Shown here piece by piece: positions 1 through 11,621 of a DNA stretch of 64,000 nt. This DNA is from Terrimicrobium sacchariphilum (GTDB taxonomy: Bacteria > Verrucomicrobiota > Verrucomicrobiia > Chthoniobacterales > Terrimicrobiaceae): NCBI RefSeq assembly GCF_001613545.1, contig NZ_BDCO01000002.1, forward strand, positions 1,550,001 through 1,614,000. The letters run 5' to 3'. Numbering within the stretch: the stretch's first letter is position 1; every line of letters starts with the position of its first letter. The notes beneath the pieces are model-generated. The model was not told the DNA's origin, did no database searches, and saw only the letters and a program-made list of their open reading frames with translations. A program made the translations under genes and the position numbers.

Positions 1-1140
1 CTGCCCGAAGCCTTGAGCAATGGGATTTGCAGCCTCCGGCCCGATGAGGATCGTCTGACCTTTTCCGTCTTCGCCGAGATCGACCGGCGGGGGAAAATCC
101 TCTCGGCGCGATTCGCCCGGACGATCATTCGTAGCAAGGTGCGTCTCACCTACCGGCAGGCTTTTGCCCACCTCCAGAAGCCGGCGCACGACGACCTCAC
201 GCGCAAACTTCACACAGCTTGGGAGCTGTCTTCCCTTCTCCGCAAGAATCGTTTTGCCCATGGCTCGCTCGATCTCGATTTTCCCGAGGTCAAGGTCTGG
301 CTCGATGACCAGGGCCGTCCCGAGCGTCTCGAGAAGGTGGAGAATGATATCTCCCACCAACTCATCGAGGAGTTGATGCTCCTCGCAAATGAACTCGTCG
401 CTCGCGAGCTCAAGCGCCATCGGCAGGCCACCGTCTACCGTGTCCACGAGATGCCCGATGAGGACCGGTTGCTGGAATATCGCGAAACCGCCCTGGCCAA
501 TGGTTTCCGTATCGGAGACCTCTCGAAGCGAGACGAACTCCAGAAGCTCCTCCGGCTTGTCCGTGGGCGGCCGCAGGAGTACGCCATCAAGCTCGGGCTT
601 CTGAAAAGCCTGAAGCGCGCGCGGTATGCACCTGATCCCCTCGGGCACTATGGTTTGAACAAGGCCGATTACGCTCACTTCACCAGCCCGATCCGGCGCT
701 ATGCCGACCTTGTGGTACATCGCTCCCTGGAGCGGGTGCTGGGATTGACCAAGAAAGGGCCGGACTCCTCGGTGCTGGCTTCCGTCTCCGAGCATATTTC
801 CAACACCGAGCGCGTCGCGGCCGAGGCGGAAAAGGAATCCGTCAAGCTCAAGAAACTTGAGTATTTTCAGATGCAGGTCGCCAAGGGAAACGGCGAAGCC
901 TTCAAGGCTCGGATCATGGAGGTGCGAAACTTTGGAATTTTCGTCGAACTCCCCGACTTTCTCATCTCCGGACTCGTCCATGTTTCCTCGCTGGATGGAG
1001 ATTTTTATATGCTCGATGTCCCGCGGGGGCGTCTAGTTGGCAGAAAAACCAAAAAGGTCTTTCAGGTCGGAGACACGGTCGAGGTGATCGTTGCGCGAGT
1101 GGATACCTACAAACAACAAATCGATTTCAAAATCGTCTGA
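1..1140 (+). CDS. rnr: Ribonuclease R, C-terminal part (truncated by window edge)
   Basis: This is the 3' part of an RNase II/R family 3'-5' exoribonuclease, which degrades structured RNA in the cytoplasm. The reading frame is open from the first base, so the gene starts to the left; the TTG at 13 is internal. The visible part begins with the family stretch LPEALSNGICSL inside the catalytic RNB domain, continues through HFTSPIRRYADLVVHR, which is the conserved end of RNB, and finishes with an S1 RNA-binding domain (about residues 295-375, with GIFVEL and GLVHVSSL). There is no long basic tail after S1, unlike the Escherichia coli enzyme. Family assignment is very secure; the choice of R over II rests on the C-terminal S1 layout and overall similarity. 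Confidence 0.93.
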   Translation: MPEALSNGICSLRPDEDRLTFSVFAEIDRRGKILSARFARTIIRSKVRLTYRQAFAHLQKPAHDDLTRKLHTAWELSSLLRKNRFAHGSLDLDFPEVKVWLDDQGRPERLEKVENDISHQLIEELMLLANELVARELKRHRQATVYRVHEMPDEDRLLEYRETALANGFRIGDLSKRDELQKLLRLVRGRPQEYAIKLGLLKSLKRARYAPDPLGHYGLNKADYAHFTSPIRRYADLVVHRSLERVLGLTKKGPDSSVLASVSEHISNTERVAAEAEKESVKLKKLEYFQMQVAKGNGEAFKARIMEVRNFGIFVELPDFLISGLVHVSSLDGDFYMLDVPRGRLVGRKTKKVFQVGDTVEVIVARVDTYKQQIDFKIV

Positions 1141-1243
1141 TATCGCTAGATTTTCCCCCCTGCATGGGGTGCTAAAGGAAAAATAGGGTTGAGACTCGAG
1201 AGATCTTCTAACATAGTTAACGAATCCCCAAACGTGTAACTTA

Positions 1244-1441
1244 ATGGATACGATACTCGAGTCGCGCGAGCTTCAGGTAGAGCGCAAACATTTCTTCATA
1301 GAATTCCGTGAGAACGAACGTGGGCGCTTTCTTCGTATTACCGAAGAGGCCCATGGCCGCAGAAATACGGTGATCATCCCTAGCACAGGATTGGCAGACT
1401 TTGAGCGGCTCTTGAATGAGGTTCTCGCTGTAAACGCCTGA
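1244..1441 (+). CDS. Small PUR-alpha-like nucleic-acid-binding protein
   Basis: The product has 65 residues and looks like a single PUR repeat. The stretch KHFFIEFRENERGRFLRITE matches the beta-strand pattern of PUR domains (aromatic pair, then G-R/D-Y/F-L-x-I-T/S-E), and it ends in an amphipathic helix (ADFERLLNEVL). PUR proteins bind single-stranded DNA or RNA; bacterial forms of one repeat work as dimers in spirochaetes and Bacteroidetes (DUF3276-type). It lies 104 bp after rnr and 136 bp before ppdK on the same strand. No strong ribosome-binding site is visible before the ATG. The family is recognised from the motif only, and the cellular role is unknown. Confidence 0.75.
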   Translation: MDTILESRELQVERKHFFIEFRENERGRFLRITEEAHGRRNTVIIPSTGLADFERLLNEVLAVNA

Positions 1442-1524
1442 TCCTTAGAAAATTGTCTTCATTTGGCGTGGGCCGGTGAGTTCCGGTCACGCGAGGCGAA
1501 TTGCCTTGTTTCGAGGGTTCGTCT

Positions 1525-1552
1525 TTGACACTGCCGCCCGGTTTGTTAAATA
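1525..1552 (+). promoter_or_regulatory. Candidate sigma-70-type promoter for ppdK
   Basis: A perfect TTGACA (1525-1530) is followed after 16 bases by TAAATA (1547-1552), 26 bases before the ppdK ATG. The -35 is consensus and the -10 is weak, so this is a moderate prediction. Confidence 0.4.
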
Positions 1553-1577
1553 GGGCGGTTTTCCGCGCTCCCTTTAT

Positions 1578-4328
<2,751 letters not shown>

Positions 4329-4350
4329 CCCTTTCCCTCCCCAACCAACA

Positions 4351-4390
4351 AAAAGCGCCGTGTCCGCAAGGACCGGCGCTTTTTGCTTTT
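4351..4390 (+). terminator. Rho-independent terminator after ppdK
   Basis: The arms AAAAGCGCCGtGTCC and GGACCGGCGCTTTT pair over 14 base pairs with one bulged T and a GCAA loop, followed by TTTTGCTTTT. It begins 23 bases after the ppdK stop codon. Confidence 0.88.
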
Positions 4391-4424
4391 CCGGGAGCAA
4401 CGCCGTCCCGGCATGGAGAGAAGT

Positions 4425-4500
4425 AGCTGCGCCGCTCCAGTTGGAGTAGCCGCGGCGTGTGAGCGGGCTACGCGATTATGCAGCCCCGCAAAGCTGCGGA
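4425..4500. repeat. Cluster of short inverted repeats in a gene-free stretch
   Basis: Between the ppdK terminator and the end of the convergent gene lie several small dyads: CTCCA/TGGAG around 4435-4446, GTAGCC/GGCTAC at 4446-4451 and 4466-4471, and GCAGC/GCTGC at 4480-4484 and 4493-4497. It resembles a degenerate REP-type or structured intergenic element, but no second copy was noticed in this window. Confidence 0.25.
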
Positions 4501-4552
4501 CGCAATGCCGTGAGAGCGATTTACCGTCCCAGCACGGCCCTTGCCTGAGCCT

Positions 4553-6166
4553 TCAGGCCTCGAGGTTCCGCCAGTCCTTCACACGCCTCAGGAGCTCCGA
4601 GGTCGCATGGCGGAACGGAGCCCAGGCCACATAGAGAAACGCACCGGCCATGATGATCGAGAAAACGATATTGGCGAGTGACGCGTAGTGGTCGAGGAAA
4701 GCGACACTTGGCGGGAGGATTTCCTCATGAGCCTGCTTGAGCATGACTGTCAGGATCATCGCACAGGTGCCGAAAGAAAGGGTGAGATAGAGCAGGAAAA
4801 GAGAAGGGCGCAGAATGGCTGCCGCAGCGCTCATCAAGGCTCCCCAGAGCAGGTAACGCTCGTGCATCTGACCCAGCAGGGCAAACATCAGTATCCATGG
4901 ACATGCCATGGCCAGGAGTACTTCCGAGCGGTGCCGGCGAGCGTGGAAGGAGACGGAGTAGGCGGCGATCAGCAGCAGGGCGAGATAGACTACCATCAGC
5001 ATGATGCGGATGCTCGGCAGGGCGAGAGAGAAGTCCGGCGAGAGATGAAAGGTGTAGATGGGGTCTTTCAGGTTCCAGCCGAGATGGGCGAGGGCGGCCG
5101 GAACATTGTAGACCACTCCGCTGAACATTTCCGCGTAGCGGTTGGACCCATAGTGGAAGCCGATCTCCAGCCACGTAAAGGAGCCTTTGAAATTCCATCC
5201 GACCCAGGCCAGCATGCCGATCGCGGCGACCAAGGCCCAAGTCGCCTGGGCGATCCGACCTTTCCATGTGAGCCAGATGATCGGAGCGAGGAGCAATGCG
5301 TCGATGATGATCCACATATAAGGGCCGAAGCCCTTGAGCAGCCATGGACTGGCGACTCCAACGAAAGCGCCCACCCAGCCTGCCAGTACGCGCAGGCCGG
5401 CCATGCGTCCTTCGGAGAAAAATGCCCATAGCGGAAAGAAGGCGCTCACGATCAAAATCTGTCCCTTGAGAAACGCAGCCGTCCCGAGGAGCAATCCGCA
5501 AAGCATCCATCGGGAACACGAGGCCGAGAGAGCTGCGAAGATGAAGAACGGGACAATCCAGATGTCCCATTGCGGCCAGCCATGGGAGTTGAGCAGGCAG
5601 GCGGGATTGAACCACACCAGGAGGCCGGCTCCGAACGCGAATGCATCGGTCGAGATTTTCCACTGCTTGTCGGGGCGTTGCGCCCGGATGCGCATGATCC
5701 ACAGGCGGGCGAGGTAAAACATCGCCACGGCGGAGAGCAATTCCATCACGCCGTTGAAGATCAGGAGCGGGGCGACATCAGGCGACGAGGGTTTTTCCAG
5801 CCCCGGATTTTGTTCGCGGATGCTCTTGGTCCAGATCGACATGATCAGGAGACGGAGGGGTGGGTAGTCCAGCCAGTAGTCGTTCTCGCGATCAGCCGCC
5901 TCGTTGTAGACGCGATCGTAGATGTCGACGTAAGAGTCAAAAAAACGAATCCAACGCCCGAATCCTTGAGGTGCGTCCTCAGATCCCGGGCCAATGAGCC
6001 GGGCGTCTTTCATCACCTGGCTGCCCCAGAAATAGCCATTCTGGAAGTCTCGAGAAAACCGGATGCTATCGGTGCGGTCCCACGTCGCGATGCGGGCGAA
6101 AACACCGACGATCAGCGCTGCCACGATGGCGGCAGCGACTAGAATACCCTTGGTTTCCCTAAACAT
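4553..6166 (-). CDS. GT-C fold integral membrane glycosyltransferase-like protein
   Basis: The protein has 537 residues with an N-terminal membrane helix (about 8-25) and roughly ten more hydrophobic segments. The first external loop contains an acidic region and the stretch YWLDYPPLRLL, similar to the DYPPL motif of ALG6/ALG8-type and related GT-C enzymes that take sugars from polyprenyl phosphate. SHGWPQWDIW, in a later loop, is also typical of this group. It probably transfers a sugar on the outer face of the inner membrane to a lipid, glycan or protein. It stands alone, convergent with ppdK. The fold class is well supported, but donor and acceptor cannot be read from the sequence. Confidence 0.7.
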   Translation of the reverse strand: MFRETKGILVAAAIVAALIVGVFARIATWDRTDSIRFSRDFQNGYFWGSQVMKDARLIGPGSEDAPQGFGRWIRFFDSYVDIYDRVYNEAADRENDYWLDYPPLRLLIMSIWTKSIREQNPGLEKPSSPDVAPLLIFNGVMELLSAVAMFYLARLWIMRIRAQRPDKQWKISTDAFAFGAGLLVWFNPACLLNSHGWPQWDIWIVPFFIFAALSASCSRWMLCGLLLGTAAFLKGQILIVSAFFPLWAFFSEGRMAGLRVLAGWVGAFVGVASPWLLKGFGPYMWIIIDALLLAPIIWLTWKGRIAQATWALVAAIGMLAWVGWNFKGSFTWLEIGFHYGSNRYAEMFSGVVYNVPAALAHLGWNLKDPIYTFHLSPDFSLALPSIRIMLMVVYLALLLIAAYSVSFHARRHRSEVLLAMACPWILMFALLGQMHERYLLWGALMSAAAAILRPSLFLLYLTLSFGTCAMILTVMLKQAHEEILPPSVAFLDHYASLANIVFSIIMAGAFLYVAWAPFRHATSELLRRVKDWRNLEA

Positions 6167-6263
6167 GCGCTGCCCTGTAGCACATCCCGTACCCCTTCGC
6201 TAGTAGTTCAGCAGAAAAAGAACCACGAACTGCCCATAATATGCGTTTTTCAGAAAGTTCGCA

Positions 6264-6485
6264 CTACTCGATGATTCGACGATAGGGCAGCGGGGGATAT
6301 TTTTGAGAATCGAGAGACTGTATGAGGCCGAGGGAGGAAAAACTGGCCCCGCCGCTCAGGAGCTCCTTGAGCAATTTTTGAAGGCGACGGCGATTGCGCG
6401 CGGAACTCTCATCCTGGGACTTCTTGGTGGGTTTCGTGGCGGTCTTCATGGTGGTGTGGGAAGTGGTTGAGCGCAGCGATGCCAT
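6264..6485 (-). CDS. Small basic hypothetical protein
   Basis: This possible gene of 73 residues is rich in Ser, Thr, Lys and Arg in its first half (KPTKKSQDESSARNRRR) and ends in a short hydrophobic part. A good ribosome-binding site, GGGAGGA, lies 7 bases before the chosen ATG, which is the main support. It sits downstream of glcF on the same strand, 63 bases after its stop. I recognise no family. A shorter form could start at the ATG 12 codons later. It may not be a gene. Confidence 0.35.
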   Translation of the reverse strand: MASLRSTTSHTTMKTATKPTKKSQDESSARNRRRLQKLLKELLSGGASFSSLGLIQSLDSQKYPPLPYRRIIE

Positions 6486-6548
6486 TCATATTCCTCCCGG
6501 CGAAGACCCTCAATAGGGACTGTCCCTGAACACCCGATAGGGCCGCAC

Positions 6549-7847
6549 TCAGGGTGCTGCAGACCGATCCCTTTCCGTCCTGTAGGCTTGAGCGAGGAGG
6601 GAAATGGGATGGGCCACCGTGGCATCGCTGCCTGCCTCGCGGAGGCCGTTGGCGATTTGCAGATGGCAACCCGGATTGGCGGCGGCGACGACGTCGGCTC
6701 CGGTCTTCCCGATGTGATCGACCTTCCGTTTCAGGAGCTTGGCAGACATCTCGGGCTGGGTAATGTTGTAGATGCCCGCGCTGCCGCAGCACCACGTCGA
6801 TTCGCCGAGTTCGGTCAACTCCAGGCCTGGGATGGCTTTGAGGACGGAGCGAGGCTGTTTCGTGATTTTCTGGCCGTGGCAGAGGTGGCATGCCTCATGG
6901 TAGGTCACCTTGCAGGGATTCTCCGGCGACTGCGGTTTGCGCAGGCCGATGAGGTCGAGCCACTCGTGGACGTCCTTGAGCTTGGCGGACCAGGCCTCCG
7001 CGCGTTCCCGGTAGGCCGGGTCGTCCGCGAGCAGGCGGCCATAGGTCTTGAGGTGTGAACCGCAGCCCGCCGCGTTGGTTATGATTGCATCGTAGTCGGC
7101 GGGATTGATCAGGTCGAGCATTCGCCGGGCGAGAAGGCGAGCAGTATCGGGTTCGCCATTATGCGCGTGGAGGGAGCCGCAGCAGGGTTGCACAGGCGGG
7201 GTGTGAACCTCGCAGCCGTTGGCGGCCAGCACCTCGGCGGTGTCGCGATTCACGTCCGCGAGTACGATATCCTGCACACAGCCAGTGAGGAGGGCCACTT
7301 TGCGGCCCTGGCCCATCACTGGCGGGATCAGCTCGTGGGAAAACTTCGCCTGCGCGACGGGGGTCTGTGCCTCCAGTCCACGGAGTTTTTCGGGCAGGAG
7401 GCGGTTAAGCTTGAGTCCTCGAAAGATGGCTTGCGCGCCAGATGCCCGATAGAGCCACAAAAGACGACCCACAAAGCGAAGCAGACGGGGCCGGGTGAAA
7501 AGCCCTTTGAGAAGGGTGGAACGAATGGCGTTGCGTTTCGGGTTGGCGAGAACGGCTGAGTGCTCGATCTCGGCCCGGGCTGTCTCGAAAAGATGCCCAT
7601 ACTGCACTCCGGCGGGGCAGGCGGTTTCGCAGGCGAGGCAGCCGAGGCAAAAGTACATCTCCTCCCCGAAAGTCTTTGTCACATCGAGCCGTCCGTCCGC
7701 AATGGCGCGCATCAGCGAGATACGACCGCGGGGGCCATTGCGCTCATTCTGAGTCTCGGTGTAGGTCGGGCAGGTGGGAAGACACATGCCACAGTGCATA
7801 CACTGCTGCAGGTCGAGGTAATTGAGGGAGCGAAGCGAGTCCGACAT
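6549..7847 (-). CDS. glcF: Glycolate oxidase iron-sulfur subunit
   Basis: The 432-residue protein passes electrons from the flavin subunit to the quinone pool during glycolate (or lactate-type 2-hydroxyacid) oxidation. Two 4Fe-4S ferredoxin motifs lie near the N-terminus, CMHCGMCLPTCP and CLGCLACETACP, and two cysteine-rich CCG domains follow (QPCCGSLHAHN around 220 and STWCCGSAGIYN near 350). It starts 3 bases after the glcD stop, so the two are co-transcribed. The separate glcE gene of the three-subunit enterobacterial enzyme is not present nearby, so this may be a two-subunit form or another GlcDF-type 2-hydroxyacid dehydrogenase. Confidence 0.92.
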   Translation of the reverse strand: MSDSLRSLNYLDLQQCMHCGMCLPTCPTYTETQNERNGPRGRISLMRAIADGRLDVTKTFGEEMYFCLGCLACETACPAGVQYGHLFETARAEIEHSAVLANPKRNAIRSTLLKGLFTRPRLLRFVGRLLWLYRASGAQAIFRGLKLNRLLPEKLRGLEAQTPVAQAKFSHELIPPVMGQGRKVALLTGCVQDIVLADVNRDTAEVLAANGCEVHTPPVQPCCGSLHAHNGEPDTARLLARRMLDLINPADYDAIITNAAGCGSHLKTYGRLLADDPAYRERAEAWSAKLKDVHEWLDLIGLRKPQSPENPCKVTYHEACHLCHGQKITKQPRSVLKAIPGLELTELGESTWCCGSAGIYNITQPEMSAKLLKRKVDHIGKTGADVVAAANPGCHLQIANGLREAGSDATVAHPISLLAQAYRTERDRSAAP

Positions 7848-7850
7848 GGC

Positions 7851-9230
7851 CTAGAGATCGAAGATCTTTCCTGGATTCAGGATGCCCTTGGGATCGAAAG
7901 ACTTCTTTACCTGCCGCATGACGGAGATGTTGAGGTCTCCGAGCGCCTTGGCGAGGAAAGGCTTTTTGGCCACGCCCACGCCATGCTCGCCCGTGATGGT
8001 GCCGCCGAGACCCACGGCAAAGTCAAAAATGTCCTTCATCGCGCTCTCGACACGGTGCATCTCCTCCTCGTTTTTCTCATTGGTGAGGAAGGTGGGGTGC
8101 AGGTTGCCGTCGCCCATGTGGCCGAAGGTGCCGACCTTGAGACCGTACCGGTCGGCGGTTTCCTGGATAAATTTCACTGTGCGGGCGAGTTCGCTACGAG
8201 GCACCGTGGCATCCTCGAGGATAGTCGTTGGAGCCACCCTGGCGAGTGCGGAAAATGCGGCGCGGCGAGCCTCTGCGAGCTGGAATGACTCCTCGGCGGT
8301 CTGGGCGATCTTGACCTCACGGGCATGATGTTGCCGGGCGAGGTCGGCCATTTTAGCCGCCTCGTCCTCGACTGCTCCGGAGGGGCCATCGGTCTCCATG
8401 AGCAGAATGGCCGCCGCATCGCGGGGCAGGCCGACCTTGGCGTAATCCTCGACGCTGTTGATGGTCATGGCATCGAGGAACTCCAGGGTACACGGAATGA
8501 TCTTGGCCGCGATGATGGCCGAGACGGTTTCGGCTGCATCTTCCATCTTGTTGTAGATGGCGAGGAGGGTGCGCCTGGCTTGCGGCTTGGGGATAAGCTT
8601 TAGCACGACCTGGGTGACGATGCCGAGGGTGCCTTCGGAGCCGATAAAAAGGTCGCGGAGGCTGTAGCCGGCGACGTCCTTGACGCATTTGCTGCCAGTG
8701 AAGATCACCTCGCCCGAGGCGAGCACGACCTCGAGACCCATCACATAGTCGCGGGTCACACCGTATTTCAGCCCACGCAGTCCGCCGCTGTTCTCGGCGA
8801 TATTGCCACCGATGGTGGAGATCCGCATGGAGCCCGGATCGGGAGGGTAAAAGAGTCCTGCCGCGTCGGCGGCCTGGGCGATCTGGGCGGTGATGGCCCC
8901 GGCCTCGGCCCGGAGGCAGAGGTTTTTGGTGTCCACCTCGAGGATGCGGTCCATTTTGCTCAGGCAAACTATGAGGCCGCCAGGAATGGGAAGGCTTCCG
9001 CCGCTCAGGCCGCTGCCTGATCCCCTGGTGACGATCGGGACGCTCCGATCCGAGGCGAAACGGACCAGCCGTGAGACGTCTTCGGTGGTCTTCGGGAAGA
9101 CAACCAGCTCCGCCTGGCTGTAGTGGGCGGCCGTGCCGTCGAAGCTATAGGGAATAAGGTCTTCCTTCTCGTGAAGGAATTCCAGGTGAGGAAATTCGCG
9201 CTGCAGGCTTTCCCGCAAGTCGGTGTTCAT
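7851..9230 (-). CDS. glcD: Glycolate oxidase FAD-binding subunit
   Basis: This 459-residue flavoprotein of the FAD-binding type 4 (VAO) superfamily oxidises a 2-hydroxyacid, most likely glycolate. The N-terminal PP-loop region has TRGSGSGLSGGSLP (about 60-73), and GGNIAENSGGLRGLKYG and GSEGTLGIVTQV are the usual flavin-binding signatures. The C-terminal part has GTFGHMGDGNLHP and GGTITGEHGVG, which hold active-site histidines of the GlcD/D-lactate dehydrogenase group. It heads the glcD-glcF pair and follows a secreted cyclophilin gene on the same strand by about 107 bases. D-lactate dehydrogenase is the main alternative. Confidence 0.93.
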   Translation of the reverse strand: MNTDLRESLQREFPHLEFLHEKEDLIPYSFDGTAAHYSQAELVVFPKTTEDVSRLVRFASDRSVPIVTRGSGSGLSGGSLPIPGGLIVCLSKMDRILEVDTKNLCLRAEAGAITAQIAQAADAAGLFYPPDPGSMRISTIGGNIAENSGGLRGLKYGVTRDYVMGLEVVLASGEVIFTGSKCVKDVAGYSLRDLFIGSEGTLGIVTQVVLKLIPKPQARRTLLAIYNKMEDAAETVSAIIAAKIIPCTLEFLDAMTINSVEDYAKVGLPRDAAAILLMETDGPSGAVEDEAAKMADLARQHHAREVKIAQTAEESFQLAEARRAAFSALARVAPTTILEDATVPRSELARTVKFIQETADRYGLKVGTFGHMGDGNLHPTFLTNEKNEEEMHRVESAMKDIFDFAVGLGGTITGEHGVGVAKKPFLAKALGDLNISVMRQVKKSFDPKGILNPGKIFDL

Positions 9231-9337
9231 GGAACACCCACACTCACCGGCATTAGCCGATGATGCAAGATCGGGCTTTCCGAACTGTTCAAACAGGAGG
9301 CCTGAAGCGCGACTTCTTCAGAAAAGCGCGGTCGGGA

Positions 9338-9907
9338 TTAGCGGTCGAGCACCTTGTTCCAGGCGGAGATCTTGTCGGCCTGGCTCTGGAAGAGCTCGTC
9401 CGTCGGGTCGAGCACGACGATGCTCTCGATCTTGTCGCCCTGCTTGATGGCATTGACGATATCCTGTCCCTTGGTCACTTCACCAAACACGGTGTGCTTG
9501 CCGTCGAGCCAGGGAGTTGGGACATGGGTGATGAAAAACTGGCTGCCATTGGTGCCGGGACCGCGATTGGCCATTGAGAAGATGCCGGGCTTGTCATGCT
9601 TGAGGCCGGTTTTGACTTCGTCCTCAAAGGTGTACCCTGGGCCGCCTGCGCCGGTGCCCGACGGGTCTCCACCCTGGATCATGAAATCGGAGATCACGCG
9701 GTGAAAGGTAATGCCGTTGTAATAGCCCCGCTTGGCGAGGTTGAGGAAATTGGCGACGGTGATGGGGGTCTTGGAGGCAAAGAGAGTGCCTTCAATGTCA
9801 CCCTTGTTCGTTTTGACGATGATACGGATATCGGACATAGCGGAGGCGTTCGTGGCGAACGGTGACAGAATTGTCACGGCAAAAAGGGCGAAAAGCAGCT
9901 TTTTCAT
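9338..9907 (-). CDS. Secreted cyclophilin-type peptidyl-prolyl isomerase
   Basis: The 189-residue protein begins with a signal peptide ([17 protein letters not shown], likely cut after NASA) and carries one cyclophilin domain. The active-site stretch [15 protein letters not shown] contains the catalytic Arg, and [12 protein letters not shown] is the substrate-pocket motif. It should catalyse proline isomerisation during folding of exported proteins in the periplasm. Its start lies 26 bases from the divergent aguB start, so the two promoters must be very close together or overlap the opposite gene. Confidence 0.93.
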   Translation of the reverse strand: MKKLLFALFAVTILSPFATNASAMSDIRIIVKTNKGDIEGTLFASKTPITVANFLNLAKRGYYNGITFHRVISDFMIQGGDPSGTGAGGPGYTFEDEVKTGLKHDKPGIFSMANRGPGTNGSQFFITHVPTPWLDGKHTVFGEVTKGQDIVNAIKQGDKIESIVVLDPTDELFQSQADKISAWNKVLDR

Positions 9908-9933
9908 TCCGGGAATTGTGCCACTTTTGGCGG

Positions 9934-10818
9934 ATGTCGCAACAGAAGGTGAATATCGGACTCGTTCAGCATCGCTGTACGCTGAACCCGGATGAGAACG
10001 TCGCTGCCGCCATTCGCGGGGTGCGGGAGGCCGCCAGACAGGGCGCCCAGATCATTTGTCTCCAGGAGTTGTTTCGCTCCGTTTATTTCTGCCAGATCGA
10101 GGATCACAAGTATTTTGAGCTCGCGGAGGAGATCCCCGGGCCCACCACGCAGGTCTTTCAGGATCTGGCCAAGGAACTGGGCGTGGTGATCGTGGCCTCG
10201 CTGTTCGAGAAACGTGCTCCCGGCCTGTACCACAACACGGCCGCCATCATCGACGCGGACGGTACCTTCCTCGGCAAGTACCGCAAGATGCACATCCCGG
10301 ACGACCCGCTTTTTTACGAGAAGTTCTATTTCACCCCGGGCGATCTCGGGTTCAATGCCTGGCAGACGAAGTTTGGCCGCATCGGCGTGCTCGTGTGCTG
10401 GGACCAATGGTATCCCGAGGCGGCGCGCCTGACGGCGCTGCGCGGGGCGCAGATTCTCTTTTATCCGACCGCCATCGGCTGGCATCCCACCGAGAAGGAG
10501 AAGTATGGCGTGCGCCAGCATTCCTCGTGGGAAACCGTCCAGCGCGGTCACGCCGTGGCCAATGGCTGCTATGTCGCTGCGCCGAACCGCATCGGCCATG
10601 AGGCCCCGGATGGCGGGGATGGAATCGAGTTCTGGGGACAGAGCTTCATCGCCGATCCCTCAGGCCAGATCATCAAGAAGGCTTCTGTGGACCAGGAGGA
10701 GGTCATCGTGGCCGAGGTGGATCTCGATGTGGTCGACACCCAGCGGACGCACTGGCCGTTCCTGCGAGACCGCCGCATCGACGCCTACGGCGACATCACG
10801 AAGCGCTTCATCGACTGA
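9934..10818 (+). CDS. aguB: N-carbamoylputrescine amidase
   Basis: This 294-residue carbon-nitrogen hydrolase converts N-carbamoylputrescine to putrescine, CO2 and ammonia, the last step of the agmatine route. The Glu-Lys-Cys triad is visible as [21 protein letters not shown] and [12 protein letters not shown]; the YFCQ/DQWYPEA wording is characteristic of AguB. An open frame extends to 9862, but the ATG at 9934 gives the normal N-terminus ([12 protein letters not shown]). The usual partner aguA (agmatine deiminase) is not next to it; instead a metallopeptidase-like gene follows by 4 bases. Confidence 0.92.
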   Translation: MSQQKVNIGLVQHRCTLNPDENVAAAIRGVREAARQGAQIICLQELFRSVYFCQIEDHKYFELAEEIPGPTTQVFQDLAKELGVVIVASLFEKRAPGLYHNTAAIIDADGTFLGKYRKMHIPDDPLFYEKFYFTPGDLGFNAWQTKFGRIGVLVCWDQWYPEAARLTALRGAQILFYPTAIGWHPTEKEKYGVRQHSSWETVQRGHAVANGCYVAAPNRIGHEAPDGGDGIEFWGQSFIADPSGQIIKKASVDQEEVIVAEVDLDVVDTQRTHWPFLRDRRIDAYGDITKRFID

Positions 10819-10822
10819 TCCG

Positions 10823-11614
10823 ATGCCGGTACGTCTCAGGCATACCCGGTCGCACGACTACGGGTACCTCGTGCGTCGCTGGCGCTCCGTGGCCCGGAGC
10901 ACCGGGCTGATCATGCGGAAATTTGCCGAGGCGGGGGGAAACGACCTGTATTTCCTCCGCTCCCGCAATATCCGCAATGACGTGCCGTCGATCTACATCT
11001 CAGCGGGCATCCATGGCGATGAATCGGCGGCTACCGAGGGGCTGCTGGCCTGGGCGGAGCGCAACCCGGGACTGCTCGAAAAGCTGAATTTCCTCCTCTT
11101 CCCGTGCCTGAACCCCTGGGGGCTGATTGCGAATTCCCGCTACGACTCCGAGGGGCGCGACCTGAACCGTTCCTACCACAGCAGCAAGGTCCCGCAGATC
11201 GCGCTCCAGATGGCGTTGTTTTCCGACCATGCCTTTGACCTCGCGCTCATGCTGCACGAGGATTACGACGGGCAGGGCGTCTACATTTACGAGGTGACGG
11301 GGAAAAAACCGTACTGGGCGGAGGACATGCTGAAGGCGGCCTCGAAGCATATCAACCCCGACCCACGCAGTAAAATCGAAGGCCGTTCGGCTCGCCACGG
11401 CGTTGTACGCCGCAAGATCACACCTGACCTGATGCCCGAGTGGCCCGAGGCGTTTGTCCTTTGTTTCCAGAATGTTGCGCGGGTTTTCACGGTGGAGACG
11501 CCGTCGGAATTTCACCTCGACGATCGCATCGAGGCTCAGGTCGCTTTGGTCGATCGGGCCGTAAAACTGGTTCAAAAAGAGTTTTCTTTGCCTAAAAGCC
11601 CGGTGGAGGCATGA
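10823..11614 (+). CDS. M14-family metallocarboxypeptidase-like protein
   Basis: The 263-residue product matches the M14 zinc peptidase fold (carboxypeptidase A/AstE-like). IHGDE supplies the HxxE zinc ligands, RDLNR is the substrate-binding Asn-Arg pair, the His in LMLHED is the probable third zinc ligand, and the Glu in VETPSEF is the catalytic base. It starts 4 bases after aguB and ends 7 bases before hisB, so it belongs to the same transcript. The substrate could be a peptide or an N-acyl amino acid or amine; its place beside aguB suggests small-molecule chemistry, but that is inference. Confidence 0.75.
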   Translation: MPVRLRHTRSHDYGYLVRRWRSVARSTGLIMRKFAEAGGNDLYFLRSRNIRNDVPSIYISAGIHGDESAATEGLLAWAERNPGLLEKLNFLLFPCLNPWGLIANSRYDSEGRDLNRSYHSSKVPQIALQMALFSDHAFDLALMLHEDYDGQGVYIYEVTGKKPYWAEDMLKAASKHINPDPRSKIEGRSARHGVVRRKITPDLMPEWPEAFVLCFQNVARVFTVETPSEFHLDDRIEAQVALVDRAVKLVQKEFSLPKSPVEA

Positions 11615-11621
11615 TGCGCGG

